Assembly (NCBI GenBank): GCA_023213395.1
Contig: CM041465.1
Coordinates: 241,745,741 to 241,809,740, forward strand
Direction of reading: 5' to 3'
Source of the DNA: Cycas panzhihuaensis
Lineage: Eukaryota; Cycadophyta
DNA length: 64,000 bases
Part shown: positions 60,646 through 64,000 of the stretch, one piece after another
Numbering within the stretch: position 1 is the first letter of the stretch
Layout: each line of letters starts with the position of its first letter
Made by a program: the position numbers and the translations under genes
The notes under the pieces: generated by a model
Databases searched by the model: none
Seen by the model: only the letters and a program-made list of their open reading frames with translations
Told to the model about the DNA's origin: nothing

Positions 60646-62594
60646 TTCTAAGTGTTTCTTTATTTTGGTTTTTTAGTTTTAAGTTTTTGTGTACTAATCT
60701 ACCTAGGGGCTACTATTCTAGAGTTCTAAGTTTAAGGGTCTACAAGATAGTTCTTAATTACTATATTGTTTAGTAGTGCTTGCACATAGGGATCCTATAT
60801 ACTAGAACATGAGATCAAGGCTTTATATACCTCAATATATGGGCTACTATGAAGGTCAAAGACCCCCCATATTTATGGATCCACCTACTCTAGACTTATG
60901 CCTAGTGATAGATCAAGTGGTGAGAACTTAACAACCAAGGCACTCACTGCCTCTATATCTAGCCTGTTCAATCAACAAAGGAAAGTTTACCACCTTAACC
61001 TACCACTTTATACACCTTATAGCCAATGGTTTCCTCAACAAATTAGAGAAATACCAAAGGCATATACTGAGTGGTAACTTTAGGGGTCTTAACTATTTCC
61101 CTTGCAAGGCTAGTAAAGTTATCTTATTAATTCAAGATTATCTTGATTAATGTTTCAAGTTAAATATTGATTTTAAGGTGAGTTGTTTACAAATAAAGGT
61201 TCATTTTAATAAGAAAAGATGAAAAGCAATAGTAAATATAAGAAAATAAAGGAAAAGTAGAAGTTTAGAAATCTCTTTAAGTGGGCTTGCACTAAGAAGA
61301 TCCACTTTAATCTCTAAGAAGAACTCCTATAAAAAACCAACTATAAGAACTTTATTAGCCCAAAAGATAGATTAGGACAACTAACTAACAATCAACAACA
61401 ACATATAGCAGTAAAGAGTCTTATAAAAATCTAAATTTAAGCCTTTAAGTGATGAAAGAAAACTCAAGAATGCTTAAAAAAATACACAATTTTAGTAGGC
61501 TAGAACTCCTATAAATTGAACTTAAATCAAGCTCAAAATAGCTTTAAATTATATCCATTTGGGTTATCTTTCCAATTATTTAGACAACACCTAATTCTGA
61601 CCCCTGTTGGAAAGTTATAAAGGAAACGGTAACATGTACTCTTTATGAGCTAAGAAAAGTGAAGATTTGGCTTAAGCCCCTTTCAAAGTTGGCCCCTAGT
61701 CATTGTACCATGGCATGTGACCATGCATTAGAGAGCTAAGGGGGCTGTAGACTTCAAATCATAATGAAATATGGCCTAAACTTTTTGAAAATGCAAAAAA
61801 TATAAAAGGTAGTTAAGTTTATTTAAGATCCATCCCTTTATGTTAAAAGTATGATTATATTAGCATTCAATATGACTAAATTAGAGCCCCTTTTGACCTG
61901 ATTTTAATCAAAAGATTAAATTCAACTTAATGAAACTTAACTTCATTAAAAATAAAGTTAATATATATCAAAAATTAATTAAAAAATAAGCCATGAATCT
62001 CCATGACTTGCACATGGGTTTGGGTGACTTTTAGGCATCTTGTGCTCTAAAATGGAGCCCAAAACTCAATTAAATTTGAATGTTCTCATTGAAAATTGCA
62101 TCTACAGCTTGTGGCACCCACTCTCAAGAAAATTTAGAGCTCCAACAAAGAAAAAAAATGTCAAATGAAGTCACAGTAGCTCATGGAGGTCAAACAAATG
62201 CTAAGGGTTATGAACAGGTAAACAGACTCAGAAAAATTCATGAAACTACCTGCAATAGGGCTTGAGTAGCCTTAAAGGATTGATAGAATTGATAAAACTC
62301 CATTTGGATGCAAGATATGTCTTGCATAGATATATTACGGTTGAAAAGGAGGGTAAAATATAGCCATTTCAACCAAAAATAAAACTAAGAGCTACATGGC
62401 CTGCAACAAATTTGAAACTCAACAAATGCACATTGATATGGTCTTGAAAACACTAGTAGTGGCTTTAGATTAACTAGAGGCCACCAAAATTAAGAAAAAA
62501 ACTTTAAAAACATGGAAATGGGGTGTCATTATGAGTAAATGGGCCTCCATTTCTCACTTGTCTCTTCAAATAACACCAAATAGAGAATATAATA
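60646..62594. other. Non-coding stretch between copia gag and an LTR/primer site
   Basis: AT-rich, with no recognisable domain on either strand. If the LTR at 62607 belongs to the copia fragment, this would be a 1.9-kb leader, unusually long, so an unrecognised insertion or a different parent element is possible. Confidence 0.4.
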
Positions 62595-62606
62595 GCTCTG
62601 ATACCA
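62595..62606 (-). other. Primer-binding site next to the 62.6-kb LTR
   Basis: TGGTATCAGAGC on the minus strand is an exact match to the usual initiator tRNA-Met primer site, and it abuts the LTR. Confidence 0.8.
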
Positions 62607-62999
62607 TGTAAAAACTCTTCTAAAATCTAAATACTCTATGCATATAATAAAATACAAAGTAAAACTATTGAAATAATAAAATATTCAATCACACAAGAGT
62701 AGAATTGAGATATGCAAAGGTTCACAAGAAAATTAGTCACTCTGTGAGACTCCAATCTGGTAGAGCTTATACATTAACAATAATCTAATATATAAACAAT
62801 AGGGAAAATGCCCAATATATAGGCAATCCACCAAAAAGTTTATAATAATATAATTGGTTGATATATTAGCACAAGCAATGGATTTGACACATTTATACAA
62901 TATGATTAAATTACAAATGAGATCATGCCTAAAGTATACCATTATACACATATGCATGTAAATTACATGGTGATGAAGCTAACATTATAAGTTTTAACA
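62607..62999 (-). repeat. 5' LTR on the minus strand (393 bp)
   Basis: On the minus strand it starts TGTTAAAACTTATAATG and ends AGAGTTTTTACA directly before the primer site. TTGTATAAATGTG may be its TATA box. It is probably the 5' LTR of the minus-strand Copia at 57356-60645. No second copy is present to test this. Confidence 0.6.
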
Positions 63000-64000
63000 C
63001 CATCACTCTAGCATTGACCTCTAAATGCCTATAGTGAGTTAATCTGATGTTTAAATCTCCTATAGTAATTATAAATAAGGCTTTAATGACACTCAGGATC
63101 CAACTTTCTTATGGAATAAATGAATCAAAATTTTCATTTAAATTAGAATATAAATCCCTTTCCTATGGTCACATGCTTTTTAATGCTTCCATGTCCTTCA
63201 TCTAATCAGTCCTAAAATATATATGTTTCTCATGGTTTTATCCATTATAAACTCATATATACCTATTCTTCAATTTGAGAAGTGAACCTTTTCCTCACTT
63301 GGATTTTTTTCTTTAAGCCTCCCCATTAATGAGGTAGGAATATTATAGGCTTCAAAATGGACTTTCCTTAAACATATTCTTATTTATACTCAAATAAGTC
63401 CATTTTTATCATACAATCTAAGCTTTACCTTTTTCTCTATTTCTGAGGCCTCCATTATAAACTTGTCTTATGAGACATTGTATTCTCACTCATTTGAGAA
63501 TGAAAAATGATTATTAGAGAGACTAAACTATGGTGACCTAAATCCATAACACACACCTCCAAATATTGACCACTAACAAAGTTAATCTATGGTGGTTTAT
63601 TTTAATAGTTAGATGATTTGAGTATACCCAAAGAGAGAAAATGAAAAAAAGAAAAGAAGAAAACCCAAAAACACATAGATGATTCATCGGTTTAGTTCAG
63701 ATTTTATAGATAGGATTAATCTTAATCTTTAAATCAACTTTATCATATCACTCCATCTATTATACCATCAATAGTCAAGACATTATCTTCCTAAAATAAC
63801 TCAAGAACTAGTATAGGTAGCCCAAGCCTTCAAAGAACTCCACTTGGGCAAGGTTAACAACGTTCACCATCTTAGCACAACTTGTTTGTAAAGCTTCCAT
63901 TACCAATGAGAAAAATGTTAAAATGAGAAAAATGTTTTACCATACTCCACCTCTCTTTAGCATGGCCAGATTTGTACCTCACTATATTTTTTATTATGTT
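63000..64000. other. Unassigned AT-rich end of window
   Basis: No gene is seen. AGAGACTAAACTATGGTGAC at 63518-63537 is nearly identical to the LTR-start junction of family G copy B (53728-53746), and a looser copy (AAGTTAATCTATGGTGG) follows 50 bases later. A further family G LTR may start here. Confidence 0.35.

Noticed and set aside
62595-62606. tRNA gene suggested by TGGTATCAGAGC and similar sequences
   Set aside because: These are primer sites complementary to the tRNA 3' end; no cloverleaf or flanking tRNA sequence is present.
1-64000. CRISPR arrays, operons or bacterial genes
   Set aside because: No regularly spaced repeats and no prokaryotic coding structure; all recognisable domains are plant retrotransposon domains.

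Overview
The window is plant nuclear DNA made almost wholly of nested, decayed LTR retrotransposons. I find no intact host gene, no rRNA or tRNA gene and no CRISPR array. The evidence for a plant is direct: Ty1/copia and Ty3/gypsy elements with initiator-tRNA-Met primer sites, a Tat-like gypsy lineage with an extra archaeal-type RNase H, an antisense plant-mobile-domain (PMD) ORF, and CpG decay typical of methylated, silenced repeats. A large-genome seed plant fits, and a gymnosperm is plausible, but the sequence does not settle the species.

The dominant family is a Tat-like Ty3/gypsy element ('family G') with LTRs of about 2.9-3.0 kb. Copy 1 (+, 1-7293) enters at the last pol codons. It continues through a 3' module holding an antisense PMD gene with an intron, a hairpin, a TATA-like box and a free-standing archaeal-type RNase H, and ends in a GC- and CpG-rich LTR. 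A second LTR in the opposite orientation (7304-9560) abuts it. A third, truncated 3' module lies at 10.2-12.66 kb. Copy C lies on the minus strand (38.1 to 29.85 kb). Copies A (19.06-29.6 kb) and B (38.1-57.34 kb) are plus-strand gag-pol/LTR remnants. B lacks the 3' module, and no module is visible in A.

Several elements are nested in family G. Copia-2 (22085-27404, TSD ATTTa/ATTTC) sits in the LTR of A. Copia-3 (39910-43914, TSD TAGGC) sits in the gag of B. Copia-1 (46800-51998, TSD TCGGC, LTRs about 95% identical) sits in the RT/RNase H region of B. A solo LTR of the Copia-2 family (55943-56625, TSD TTATT) sits in the LTR of B. LTR divergence by eye suggests Copia-1 is the youngest (10 of 202 sites differ) and that Copia-2 and Copia-3 are older (about 85% identity).

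Other elements are a minus-strand chromovirus-like gypsy (19060 to about 13.6 kb: 5' LTR, PBS, gag, protease, RT, RNase H and integrase), a probable TRIM (about 13.29-13.60 kb), a minus-strand Copia cut off at the start of RT (57.36-60.65 kb), and an LTR with PBS at 62.6-63.0 kb. All coding regions carry stops, frameshifts or lost catalytic residues. Many stops fit C-to-T change of Gln, Arg or Trp codons.

The most interesting signal is the family G 3' module. Three copies in this window keep the same antisense gene with a GT-AG intron at the same place. All three carry a non-identical but structurally similar hairpin in the same interval, and copies 1 and C both retain the downstream archaeal-type RNase H.
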